A DNA stretch of 64,000 bases from Epiperipatus broadwayi (GCA_028023455.1 JAQFVV010000013.1:1798001-1862000), one strand, 5' to 3'; counted from the stretch's first letter, positions 46,449 through 58,331 are shown. Notes: generated by a model from the sequence alone, not told the origin. Numbers and translations are program-made.

Positions 46449-46740
46449 CATATATATTGCTTATAATAACTTCTCTCATATGCACTTTAATGCAAAAATT
46501 TTTTTAATAAAACTTCTTTATTTTCCTGACAGTTTCAACTGTCCAGCAGTCTTCATCAGAGCTTTTCAATTTTCCTCTACCTTTTAAAGGGTCAAGAAAA
46601 TAAAGAAGTTTTATTAATTTTTTTTTTTTTGCATTAAAGAGTATATGAGAGAAGTTATTATAAGCAATATATATGTATATATGAAGAAATGTAAAGAAAA
46701 TAAAGAAGAATAAGAGTATATACTTCTAATAGATAACTGT
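46449..46740 (-). mobile_element. foldback element, family E copy 2
   Basis: Arms of about 50 bp (46449-46500 and 46626-46675) pair: ATATATTGCTTATAATAACTTC with its complement, then TCTCATATGCACTTTAATGC. The interior holds the hammerhead-like motif on the lower strand and AATAAAGAAGTTTTATTAA. The right flank to 46740 matches the flank of copy 1 at 2231-2440. Confidence 0.8.
46525..46566 (-). ncRNA. hammerhead-like motif, family E
   Basis: Lower strand: CTGATGA (46559-46553), one extra A, stem II GACTG with CAGTT around CTGGA, GAAAC, a single T, then GTC. The core boxes and a GTC cleavage site are present. The extra A next to the core and a two-pair stem I lower confidence. Confidence 0.5.
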
Positions 46741-47566
46741 TAGGTGAATTTCAGTTTTCAAACAATGATTATATGATTCAAACTTTATAGAAGTAATAAT
46801 GATTGATGTATTAGATTTCTAGAAATGCATGATGTTAGCTGATCATTACAAGAGCAATATCAGAATACATTTTCTGGTAATCACAAACTTTGGCCAGTGT
46901 GGAGTCCTTCCAGCAACAGAATTATTCTTTACACAACAAACTACTGAACAAAAAAATTAAAGAGTAAATATCTTTTTTCTTTATTTAATAAAAATAAAAC
47001 AATCCTTTTAATACAATAATTGTTTTTTTACCTTTTTAAAATTTGTACATCACAGACAAAATTTTTATTATTTTTAATAGTTTCTTAATTAAAATTTCAT
47101 TCTTGATCTCTTTTTGCTACAAAATATAACAGAAGTAATATTTCTAATTTGCAATAATTGATTCAAAACATTTCTTATTGAATATTTAAATTATCTTTAA
47201 TTATATATGTATATCCTATAGTTTCCTTTCAACAAAAAGTCTTTTTCTTTTGTAATAAATTTATAAACAAAAAAAAAACTTAATAACCTGTTTACTAGTA
47301 TAGATATTTCATTAAATTTTAAATGATTTTTTTTAAAAATATAAATATTATTCTAGGTTTTATTAATATTTATATACATAACTCTTACGTGTGAACTTTT
47401 TTGTTTCTGCTCGCATATAAAAAATAATAAATAACTTATTTTGTCATAGGATTATTTGCCTTAATGTTAAAATGTTTAATAATTAAATATTGCAAAGTGA
47501 TTATATTTTAAAATCTAATTGGTTTTCAGTTTGGAATTTATAAGAAAAGATGTTGGGGGTCTAAAT
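46741..47566. other. AT-rich DNA, nothing recognised
   Basis: No gene or repeat is supported. Confidence 0.45.
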
Positions 47567-47582
47567 ACATATATATATATAC

Positions 47583-47833
47583 CGGCAAGATAAGCAAGAA
47601 GTTCTTTTCGGCGAATATGTCGACGTCATCAAAATACTGCTACTGTGATTGCTCAGTTGTATAAAGATCGACACCATGGCATGTCATTATGGGTACCTTT
47701 CCAAAATGCAGCTAGTGCTGTAACATCTCTTTATAAAGAATGTTTAGGAGCACAGAGGTGAGGAACTGATCTTGGAATACAATGTGGAAAACAGCATCGT
47801 ACAAGAGATATTGTAGCCTGGGCACAGAAATGA
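47583..47833 (+). pseudogene. HAPSTR1 (C16orf72)-like gene fragment
   Basis: The frame starting at 47627 reads HQNTATVIAQLYKDR, then SLWVPFQNAASAVTSLYKE, then TDLGIQCGKQHRTRDIVAWAQK. These three blocks, in this order and spacing, match the conserved central region of HAPSTR1, the HUWE1-associated stress-response protein of animals. From memory the vertebrate form has SLWVPFQNAATAVTNLYKE. Two in-frame TGA stops (47759 and 47831) sit where Arg codons are expected, so both look like CGA to TGA decay at methylated CpG. The rest of the protein is absent. Identical 16-nt ACATATATATATATAC runs flank the fragment (47567-47582 and 47833-47849), either a target duplication or part of a TA microsatellite. 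An old retrocopy or captured exon fits; a functional gene does not. Confidence 0.75.
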
Positions 47834-47849
47834 CATATATATATATACT

Positions 47850-48092
47850 CACATACACTTGGTTACACATTCGCTTTTCTGTGTGCAGCAAACATTCCTG
47901 TGTAATATATTGTAAAAAATATTTATGGCTTGTTCTTATTTACAAACAGAGCCATTTATAATTTTTGATTTTTAAATTTAAAACAAAAATAAAGCTATTA
48001 TTAGTAAAAAGGTGTTCATTTCATGTTATTTTCCTATTTAAAAAAATAAAGGCTTAAATTTCTTTGTGGAAATGTGGATAATGTGCAAGTGT
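47850..48092. other. AT-rich DNA, nothing recognised
   Basis: No gene or repeat is supported in this short spacer. Confidence 0.45.
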
Positions 48093-48102
48093 TTTTAATT
48101 TA

Positions 48103-48487
48103 AGCCAATAAACATCACATGATCACCATTTCTTATGCTTGCTTATAACTGATATTATAACAGGCAAAACTCACTGTATGTATTGTCACTCACTGCAAGC
48201 TACAGTAATCAATGGATGCCAAAAAGCTTGTGCATAAAATTCCCATCTAATGCCTATTTGACCAATACCCCCAGACTAGTTTTTACCTTGTGGCCTCCAT
48301 CAGCAAGGAGCCTTGGTGAAGTGCTCTCAGATCCAAGGCTCCTCACTGATGAAGTTCACAAGCCAGAACTAGTCTGGGGAAACTAGATGAGTAGGCACTA
48401 GATGGGGATTTTATGCACAAGCCTTCTGGCATCCACTGATTACTGTAGCTTGCGGTGAGTGACAATATGTACAGTGAGTTTTGCCTG
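48103..48487. mobile_element. family C foldback with two decayed hammerheads
   Basis: It is flanked by TTTTAATTTA on both sides (48093-48102 and 48488-48497). It starts CCAATAAACATCACATGATCACC. GGCAAAACTCACTGTATGTATTGTCACTC pairs with the right end GAGTGACAATATGTACAGTGAG, so the body is a long foldback. The lower strand carries CTGATGG (A9 lost) and the plus strand CTGATGA with GAAC (one A lost from GAAA) at 48340-48375. Neither is expected to cleave. Confidence 0.75.
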
Positions 48488-48926
48488 TTTTAATTTATTT
48501 GTATATTTACAAATAAAAACTGGTATACAAATATAACTTCACTGGTTACCTTCATTCAGCATAAGGAGAATGCATAGAAAATAACTGAATTTGAGCATCC
48601 ATAAGAAATATGAGGATTCCAGATGACAGAGCTGGAAACAATCAACATTGCTTGGGCTTCAGAATCTGCCACTCTATCGATGCATCAAGCTATGCAGGGT
48701 GCAAAAGACATGCGATGGCTATATTCACATTAGCACTGTACTATCAATAGTCAATCACGGAAATTAGTTATCTACTACCATATGTACTATAGTAAACCAG
48801 TTTATCTACTGACTACATAACAAATGGAAAAAATTTGGGATGAGGTAATGCTGTCACATTTCAGCATCTACTTTTCTTAATTCATGTCCTTTAAAATGGT
48901 ATATATTATTTCTATTAACACTCTAT

Positions 48927-49595
48927 ATATAAGGTATATGAGCACAGACTTTCACATGATCCATGACTCTACACTCTTTCTCATAACACTGATACCCTTG
49001 ATTCATATAAGTGTTCAAGTGTATCAGTGTTATGAGATGGAGAGGAGAGTGGTGGGTCGGGTGAAAGTCTGTGCTCATATACCCTATATATTACACATAT
49101 TGATATAGGTATATATTAAGCCTGTATTTCAGTTATTACATAGTAGATATGTCTGCCCATCCCTTGTATATGTATTAAATGGATTATGTCCTACACATGA
49201 GGGGTCAGATTGATTTTAGGCCAACACGGGTGTGATGAGAATCTCGGCTTCAGTGTGGCCTTTGAGAATTTCATCATCAGATTTTCTATTGGATGGATGG
49301 TTGAAAAGTTGGAGTGTGGAGTGGATTGAAGCCTGTCCATTAAAGTATCAAGATTGTCTATCTTAATATATATCTGAGCACATTACATATATGTGTAGAG
49401 AGAATAATCTGGACCAACTGATGATTGCTGGTTTAGCATGAAATACATATATTGGTGATTGTTTATCTTTTCGACTTATATGTGTTCAAGTGTATCAGTG
49501 TTATGAGATAGAGTGGTGGGTCGTGTGAAAGTCAGTGCTCATATACCCTATATAATATATATTGATACAGGTATATAATAAGCCTGTATTTCAGT
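48927..49595 (+). mobile_element. family B element with hammerhead and 14-bp TSD
   Basis: It is flanked by the perfect 14-bp repeat TATTAACACTCTAT (48913-48926 and 49596-49609). The 5' part (48927-49088) is a tight hairpin of two inverted end copies around CTTGATTCATATAAG. It is followed by a tail ending CCTGTATTTCAG (49132) and then a full unit that ends with the same tail (49594), giving a unit length of about 462 bp. The unit carries the hammerhead at 49413-49456 and the TCTCGGCTTCAGTGTGGCC block shared with 43546-44285. Confidence 0.85.
49413..49456 (+). ncRNA. hammerhead ribozyme (type I fold), family B
   Basis: Stem I ACCAA (49413-49417) with TTGGT (49452-49456), core CTGATGA (49418-49424), stem II TGCT/AGCA around GGTTT, GAA (49440-49442), stem III ATAC/ATAT with one mismatch, cleavage nucleotide A49451. 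The core is complete. Confidence 0.7.
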
Positions 49596-49625
49596 TATTA
49601 ACACTCTATCTAATTGGTAATAAGG

Positions 49626-49770
49626 TAAAAGCAATTGAATGATTTATAGCCCAGGAGTTTATCAAAAATTCGAGCACCAGAAACGACAAAACTAGTCTGA
49701 GATTCGTGGATCTTGAGTTCCATTATTAGCCATCTCTGGCATTGCATTAAACCATACAGGATATTTAATC
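49626..49770 (-). repeat. family K end fragment, copy 3
   Basis: CAATTGAATGATTTATAGCCCAGGAG...GATCTTGAGTTCCA...CATTAAACCATACAGGATAT parallels 15255-15395 of copy 2 at moderate identity. A still weaker match may exist at 52190-52300. Confidence 0.5.
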
Positions 49771-52700
49771 TTAAATTTTTTCTTTATTATTGAAAAATAA
49801 AAAAATATGAAAACAATGCAACTATTTTGTTTTGATAGAAAAGGCAGAAAATAAATGAATGAATAAGCACAAATTATAATAATTATATAAGTAATATTTA
49901 CTAAGGCTATAACCTCAAAAATGTGTATGTAAAAATGCGATCGTAGGAACCTCTACAGGTCTTAACCATAAGCTTATGTTTATGAGGTCATGGAACATTC
50001 AAACACCCAAATGGAGATTGAACGTTAATTTTTTTTATTTACTTGACAAAAATTGAGATGTATTTTTATTTTATTCAGCTGAGAATTGATGCTGAAATTT
50101 TAGTTTTTGGGTTTGTCATTCCATTACTGTATTGCACACCATAGGGCGATTAAACCCCCCTCTCAACTCATAAAAATGTACAATGTGCATTAGGCATGCA
50201 CATAACATTTAATTCATTTTTAAGCACAAAAGAAATAAACAATTATATTCACTGTTCTAGAGTTATTTACAGTATATGGTTCAGTGGCTAAAAAGTCATA
50301 CCTCAAGAGCAACCAGTTTCTGAAACCTTCATCAGCAAACTCTAGGATTCAAAGCTGCACTCATGCATCTAACAGCTACAATTCAATCCCTTATATTTGT
50401 TAAACTAATAGTGTGAAATTTAAAAAGAACCTAAGGTTTTGAAACTAGGCTATGTACAATGGATAGTATTAAAACATGGAGATTAAACAATGCTGATAAA
50501 ATGCCTTCATCATTTCAGCATACTAATAAAATAATTTGAATTATATACGTGTATGACACACACATATACTTTAAAATGCCAAACACAAAATATTTATACA
50601 GATTGATCATTTGAAATTTGACAACTTGCTAATCTACCTCTTTAATCAATTTATGACCCACTAATTTAAGTCTAAACATTTTCATGTCCTGATATCATGC
50701 ACTCTGTTAATGTCTGGTTACTGTTTACTGTTACCAGTTTGATGTTAGTGAACTTTTATTTTGACACTTATATCAGTAAAATAAACCTGATTCAGATATA
50801 TTTGACAAACACTTAAAGACAATTAAACGTGTCTTAAAGCTATTTATTCTCTTTTAAAAGTAGTGTAGTTTATCAAATAAACTAATAAGTTGTAGATATA
50901 TATTTTTAAATAATATTTAAGTCACATGCAAATTAAATTTATTTTAATGTAAAGACAGAAAGTACAAGTGCCTGACCTGGGTTCAAAATCAAGCTTTCTT
51001 TTAAATAATTAACTTATAGCCAACAAACTAAAGCATTCAGTGTTGGTTAATAAACGAGTAAGTAACAAGCAACTCTTAAAGCCTTCTCTGTCAGTAATCT
51101 TCTATGAAGTGCAGAGAACTGGAGTGGATATAAAAACTTTTATTTTTTTAGTTATCTGCTATTTAAAACATCAAAACGTTGCTGAATTATGATTGAACTA
51201 TTTATAAAACTACTCGCCCTATTTTTTCAATTAATATAATACTTTTCCTTCAAATACTTCAAACATATTATTTAAAACATTGCATATCTTTTTTTTTCTT
51301 TCTATTTTTACCTTCTATAAAAATAATTATCTAAGCAACTAGGTTTATGTTGCCAGAATAACAGTTGATCTGCAATGGTAATTTGTTATAATTTGTCAAA
51401 ATTTAGAAACTCAAGACCACATCATAGTCATCTTTCTGATTAGCTTAAAACTATATCATCAAATAATAATTTTTTTTTGCAAATTGTTTATGTTGTTAAA
51501 TAATGTCCTTTTATAACTTATTAAGTGACATCTGACTTCAACTCATAGCTTTATGCAAAATTAATTAGTCAATGACCATCAGGTGGCAGCACTATTTGTA
51601 CTAATCAGTGCCACCATTTTTTTTTTTGGCTTAATGAAAAAAATACATACATACAGTGGCCTTTTAACTCTTATTATGTTATCCAAATTAAAGATAGAAA
51701 GTACAAAAATTCAAGAAAACTAACATTAATTTAAGCATCATTGATTCAAAAGACCTATTATCTTAAGAAGTATTGTTTAGATTTATTATTTTAGTTACTG
51801 TTATATAAATATTTTCTGTTAATTTAAATATATTTTTGTGGATTCTGTGTTAATTTATGCAATAAACAAAGAGTATTTCAATAAATACAAATTATAGATT
51901 AATATCTTTCATTCACCTGGAAAGTAAAAGTTGTTCATAAAATGCATGCATAACAAGAGGGGATGGTTGCAATTGATATGATAAAGTTGGAAAAAGGCAT
52001 GCAGAGATAAAACCTAAAAAACTTTAGAATTAACATTTATTTAAAATTTTAACAGATTTTAGGTATATAAGTTTTACTGTTATAAATTCAAAAAAGACTT
52101 AAAAACAAGGATTTTGGATTAATAATAGTCTGTGTTATAAAGAATGCAAGATAACACATTATCATTTATTTTTTATAATGTTAATCAATGGATTTTATTG
52201 CTGGGAGTTTATAAAAAGTGGAATACTCAAAGTGACACAGATGATTGTCGATCCAAACACTTTGAATCCCAGAGTCTGTCCTCTATCACCACCATCTAAT
52301 CTTGGACAACAATTAATTATTTTAAAACAACAAATCAGTTAATTCTCAGCAATCCTATCTATTGACAGTTGGTAGTTATTAATTACTCAGGCTATAAGTA
52401 GCACTAGAGCTTTAATCAATCTTAATCAACAAATGAAATATTGGTTATTTTAAACTGAAGGTTGTATTCGTCTCATCCTATGATGTATAAATATTTTCTT
52501 TCTTTCATAACAAATTGAGAAAATTGAGAAGATAATGCAACATAATGAAATGATGTCCTGTTCTAGTAGTGACAATAATGATATTTACTTATCTGCTCTA
52601 AAGCAATATGTAATTATGCCAAATATTATATAGTATGTGGTTTACAGTATTTAATTCTTTTTAAAATTTAATCTGAACCAATGGTTTAGCTACATAATTG

Positions 52701-53877
52701 TCAATTTTACAAAATTTTGAAATAGGTTCTTTTTAATATTTATAACATATACCATAATTAGATAAAATATAATAATTGACAGTCATACACCTTAAGCTTA
52801 GGGTCATATAATTTGCCTTAGTTTTCTTTATGATAGTTATGGCAATGATAAGAATTTAGTATATTATTTTAATTAAAAGCTTCATAGTATATTAGTAGAA
52901 TATTTTTCCATGATCATGATATGGGTTTGAATCTAGGCTAAGTAATGACATTTTTCACTTTTGAAACAAACTTGGTTCAGGTATACTCGAGTTAGCTATC
53001 TATCCAAAAATTGCCAGTAAATTGGTTTCTAGCTATTTTTAGCTTTAGGTAAAATTAAATATTTTATAAGCATCACCAACAAGTGTGGAAAAGTGTGTAG
53101 AATAATGTCTTCCTTCTCAATGCTTTTCTTTGAAAGTCTGTTGCCAAGGTATTTAATCTGCAGAGGGTTATTTAAAGGTTATTTTATTTGCTTATGTCTC
53201 TTTATTGAAGAAAGTAATAAAGAGAGTTTAATATATTTAATCATGTTTAATTATTTGAGAAAATATAACTGAAAGACAAAGCTAAAGAGACAAAAAACAT
53301 ACTTTTTATCAAATTAATGCTACGATGTATTAATCAAGTGATGTTTTCTTGGAAAATCATGTGACTTTCAAGCACTAGAGGTAATGGTTTGAATTCTCAA
53401 GGTCATCTATTGGCATATTAACCTGGAGGTCATATTATGATTGATTGGAAGGTATTTTAAAGAGAATGTACTGTATATAAATTTTGAAAATTTTCATTAA
53501 GAACATTAGAAGTATTACTTCAATTCTTTTGTTTATAATATTTTTTAGTATTCATAAATTTTCACGGTGATGATTGTATGTTTATTAATTAAACTTAAAT
53601 ATTTTACAATACGAGGCTTAAAAAATTTATTAAATGTTTAGAAATGCAGTAGCCATGTTTTGACAAAGTAATATCAATGACTGGACTTAGAAAATGTAAG
53701 GTTCTGTCAAATAATAAGCACATTAGATAATAGTGGTAAATTCTGTACTTAGGATTGCATTTCTGACTAGAGACGAAGAAACAAGTTAGAGTATATTAAG
53801 GATTTTGTTATAATCTTAAAATAAATAAAATATAAAATAAAAGTTGTTGAAATAATTAAGAAATAAAAATTTCTGAC
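49771..53877. other. long AT-rich stretch with no supported gene
   Basis: It contains a possible diverged hammerhead-type word on the lower strand at about 50310-50350 (CTGATGAAGG...CAGAAACTGGTT), a CTCF-like core at 51576-51593 and a weak family K match near 52190. No frame above 60 codons occurs. Confidence 0.45.
51576..51593 (+). promoter_or_regulatory. CTCF-like core motif
   Basis: CCATCAGGTGGCAGCACT matches the bilaterian CTCF core consensus at nearly every position by eye. No chromatin evidence is available from sequence. Confidence 0.3.
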
Positions 53878-53888
53878 AATTAACAAGC

Positions 53889-54149
53889 GGCACATGATCA
53901 CTATTTCTTATGCTTGCTCTTAACTGTTATTAAAACAGGCAAAACTCTCTATACGTATTGCCACTAAGATCTAGATGCAGTGCTCTCAGATCCAAGGCTC
54001 CTCACTGATGAAGGCCACAAGCCAGAAACTAGTCTGGTGATATTGGATGAGTAGGCACTAGATGGGGATTTTATGCACAAGCCTTCTGGCATCCATTGAT
54101 TACTCTGGCTTGCACTGAATGGCAATATGTATAGAGTTTTGCCTGTTTT
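53889..54149 (+). mobile_element. family C element with intact hammerhead and 11-bp TSD
   Basis: It is flanked by the perfect 11-bp repeat AATTAACAAGC (53878-53888 and 54150-54160). It starts GGCACATGATCACTATTTC, contains the hammerhead and ends GAGTTTTGCCTGTTTT. GGCAAAACTCTCTATACGTATTGCCACT (53938 onward) pairs with the right end. The lower-strand frame 53964-54158 is a passenger of the repeat. Confidence 0.85.
53990..54048 (+). ncRNA. hammerhead ribozyme (type I fold), family C, best copy
   Basis: Outer stem I ATCCAA (53990-53995) with TTGGAT (54043-54048); inner stem I CTCCTCA (53998-54004) with TGGTGAT (54035-54041, one mismatch and one G-U pair). Core CTGATGA (54005-54011), stem II GGC/GCC (54013-54015/54021-54023) around CACAA with an A-A mismatch, GAA (54025-54027). 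Stem III is ACT/AGT without a loop, then C54034 giving the GTC cleavage site. Other copies have TGGGGAT at inner stem I, which restores the mismatched pair. Activity is inferred from the fold. Confidence 0.75.
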
Positions 54150-54160
54150 AATTAACAAGC

Positions 54161-55015
54161 AAACAAAAATTCTGAATGCATGTTATTCTTTCACATGTTA
54201 TATAACATGCAGTATGTATATGTACATTGCAATATTGTTCAGTTGCAATGCACATGTTAAGTTTGGAAATTCGTTTACCCCAATCCTTTTCATTTTTATT
54301 CCAGTGTTATTCACTTTAGAATTATTTGATTTTTTTTAAAATAAAATGTTTTATATTTCATGCAACTTGGAGAAATCTGGTGAAGTGCAATATTATTAAA
54401 ATTATAAATTTTAAATAAAAAAAATTATTTGAATTTTTAATAATATTAATTTAAATTTATGCTAAGCAATTTACATATAAAAAAGGTTTTGTTTGTATTA
54501 AAAAATAATACTGCAAATTCCTTATTTCTTATAAGTAGACTGAGATATCTTAAGGTGAATCAACAAAACTTATTTCTTGTACCTTGCAAGTGTTTATATA
54601 TTTTTTTAATGACAACAATAGTTTTTATTTTTTAAAAAAAAAACATTGTATTATTTTAACTTCAATTATTAAATGAACACATGCAAACACACATAAATGT
54701 ATACAAATACACCCATATATACATTCCTTTGATAAGTAACAGTAGAATGTTATTCTTAGTTTTGTTAAACATTTAAAGTATAATCTTTTTAGATTGACAT
54801 TGTCTTTAATGTTATAAAATTACTTCAGGATATATATAAAGCAAAAATGGAGATGTATCATAAAATTATAGTAATTATAAAAGTTACATTCAGAAATAAA
54901 TAATATAGCCAAGAAATATGTCAAAACATATTTTAATTTTTTTACATGTAATAAAATTGCTAATTTAAACCATGCATAAGTTTGTAAATAAATAAGTAGT
55001 TAGTTACCCATTTTG
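54161..55015. other. AT-rich DNA, nothing recognised
   Basis: No gene or repeat is supported. Confidence 0.45.
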
Positions 55016-55453
55016 GTAGTTGTGGAGGGACCGTATCCGCGTTCTCTCCACCATGTTTCTTAGTTTGTGGATTTTCACCAATTTGTTTTTTTTAATTTGA
55101 ATTTTATAGGATTTTCTTTGTTTTTTTTTGAAATTTGTATTTTCAATGGATTCATTGCATTTGTATTGCCGATTTCAGTGAAGAATTTGATGAAATTAGC
55201 TAGTTGTAGGGGGGAGGGGATTGCATATTTTGACCGATTTTTGTTTTTTTTAATTTGAATTTTATAGCATTTTCTTGGTTTTTTTATAATTTGTACTTTC
55301 GATGTATTTGTTGATATACATTGCCTCAGGCATTATTATTTGTCAATTTTCAGCCACTTTTAGATATAAATTTATCACTTGCAAGCTTCAGGCTGGTTGT
55401 TGATGATGGTACAGTGCCATCTACTGGAAGTAGTACGGTCCCTCCACAACTAC
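55016..55453. mobile_element. 438-bp element with perfect 20-bp TIRs
   Basis: GTAGTTGTGGAGGGACCGTA (55016-55035) is the exact inverse of the right end (55434-55453). If the outer TA belongs to the target, a TA duplication flanks it, as in Tc1/mariner-type insertions. The interior has a direct repeat of about 70 bp (TTTTTAATTTGAATTTTATAG at 55087 and 55240 regions) and a CTCF-like core (55411-55429, lower strand). There is no transposase; the 63-codon Phe-rich frame inside is not supported. Confidence 0.8.
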
Positions 55454-55732
55454 TTCCATTTCAATACACAGAAAAAAATTAACACTTATTTCATGCTAAT
55501 ATAGTATTTTGTTCCAAAACAGAAATAACATCAGTCCAGTAATAATATCAATTCTCACCTCCCAAACATACACATGATGTCTTTTGACACTGGAAACACA
55601 TATATTTATTTATACATTACAAATACAAATAGTATATCAAGGACTGTAGCCTAAGAATTTAATTATTATATGTAAATTATTATTATGTGAAAGTATTAAA
55701 ATTAAAACTGTGTAAATGTAATGAAGAGAATA

Positions 55733-55764
<32 letters not shown>

Positions 55765-58331
55765 TAAAATTATTTCAGAACCTGAATTCCATGAAGATAA
55801 TTACTATATGTAAACAATTATTTATAATTGTAAATCATATACTCAGATATAAATAGCATATCCAAGGCACATTTCAAACATGCTTATATATATTGAGATG
55901 GTTATGTGTCTCATGGGATACAACATATTAGTGGGTGTGTATGTGTGTGTGTATGTATATATATAAAGTTGAAAGTAAAAGTAGAAATAACAAATATTTT
56001 TATAGATATTTTTTATATTACACCGAAAAGTAGTTAAGAATTAAATAATTTTGAATTTAAAATAAAATATTATAAATTAAACCTTTAAAAATGTCTAATT
56101 AATATTTTATTAATTCTGATTTTGATATTAAAACAAGCATGTTTTATGTTACAATAGATATACTGGTAATTATAAAATTCCACCATCAGATTTGATTAGC
56201 AAATTTTTTAAATTAAAGCTCATATAACATATTTTGATAAAATCCTACAAAGTTGTTTTTGAAAGGATTAAGGTGAATTGAAAAGAGTCATTAACTTTTT
56301 TCAATCAAGCTAAAAAAATATTTTTAATTACTATGGTCTTTTTAATTTTAGCCTGACTATAAAAAGGTTGGCAAAAATTAAAAAAGATTATAAGTGTTTT
56401 ACAGATTATGACAGCATGATGACTATGAAGTTATAACCAAAGGCAAGAGACAGTGAGTGCAGCTGCTGCTAGTACAATATTGGATGAGTTTTGATTCACA
56501 TGGAGGCTAGGATCAGTTTTTTTGTGATTTATTAGCCTATATAAATATTGTGTTCTAACTGGTATGTCTGAAGTCTATTATTTTAAAAGGGACCAGCTTA
56601 TCTAGAGATTCCATTAACCTGCCAAAGTAGTTTATAAATATAGTTTTATCTACATGCAGAGAAGCATAGATAAAGGTACTGTGTTAGATATATATAAAAG
56701 ATAGCTGATGAATAGAGTTTGTTATATATATTGAGAATGATATTACTTTAAATAATTTCTTGAAAATAACAGTTGTCATTTTTAAATTAATTTTTTTTTT
56801 ACAAATAAATTACTTTATTTAACTACAAGTAAGATGCATTTCCAGTATTAAAGTCCAAAAATGTTTCTATATTGAACAAAATAACTTATTTGCTGGAGTA
56901 TAAAATGTTTGCAATTAATTAAGAGTAAATTGAAAAAAAATTATGAACTGTCAAAGAAATAATATATATATATATATTATAGGAAGTAAAATAAAAAACT
57001 TTTTTTTATCAATAGAAATAATGAATTAATAACTTTGATTCATACAATTATATTTTTTATATACACACATACATGTGCATTTATGTATTATTAAAAATGA
57101 AGCGAATTTTGTTATAAGGCTATGACAATTCAAACATGTCAATTTTTAAATTTTGATAGGCATATCTCTGTGCTGATATACAGATGTTTTATATAAACCT
57201 ATTGTCATATATATTGGTAAATCACAATCTGATAGTTTATTCCTTTTTGTATTAATCAAAATCAGAATGCTGAATTTATATTTATAGCATACTCAGCAGA
57301 CCTTAATTTCATTTTAATTGTTATTAATAAATTGATATTTCATTATTAAAGTTGTTCCAATGAATTTAGTCAATCCTAAATAATTTTGCAATATTATATG
57401 TTTGTGTTATATCTCTTGAATACAGTGACAATTATAGAGCATTTGCTCTCTGAGCTGGAGTCATGCACAATGGTCCATTATATAAAAAGGATTATAATTA
57501 GTGTTTATGGTCATTCAGATGATGATGGGTTGGTGCAAAGGGGATATCTTTAAAGTCCATGCACTTCATTTTATTTTAATTATTTATTTAGAAATTAAGT
57601 TTATAGTTGGTCAGTACATTAATGGTCCTGGCTAGATCATTGATGATGATTAGTATGTTTTAGTATCCTAACATTATTGTTTTAACTGTTATATTATTAT
57701 GAATTAACACTTAAGTTTGTGTATATAAGTTATTGTTTAAATAATCTTCCCCAAGCTGGCAAGAGCTAAATAATTAACCTGGTCTATAATAGACCCACTT
57801 TAAATCCAGTCACAAAATTGTCTGTTGATTTATTTTTATTGTTGATCATTCATGATAATGAATGCTAATTATTACTTTTGCATAATGCTAGTGAACTTAT
57901 AGTTAATATAGTTAGTTCTGTGTTAATCTCTCATGCTCCTCATGGTTAACCAAACAATACACCAATGAATAAATAAATAAATAATAGCTAGGCATTTGTA
58001 TCATGTGTCTAATCATTTTATTACTAAACAATATTTTGTCCCACAATAAGAATCTCATTAGACGACTCTGAAATTTAACATCCATCTCCCTATACATCTA
58101 CATAGTAATCTTTAATATTTTTATGTGGCTACACAAGGGGAGGATGATGTTAATTTCCAAGGTCATACAATGAGATTCCTGCTTACAATAAAATACAGTA
58201 TAGTTACAAAATGGTTGTTTCATTTATTTCTATATGTATATATAATATGATTAAGTAACTATGTAAAAGTAATAGTCAATAGTTGTTTGTTTTAGTTTTT
58301 ATCAAAGATTAACATTGCAATTTTTAGTCAA
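55454..58331. other. long AT-rich stretch with microsatellites
   Basis: It holds (AAT)n at 55735-55763, a (GT)n/(TA)n run at 55933-55965 and (TA)n at 56963-56979. No frame with a recognised motif was found. Confidence 0.5.
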
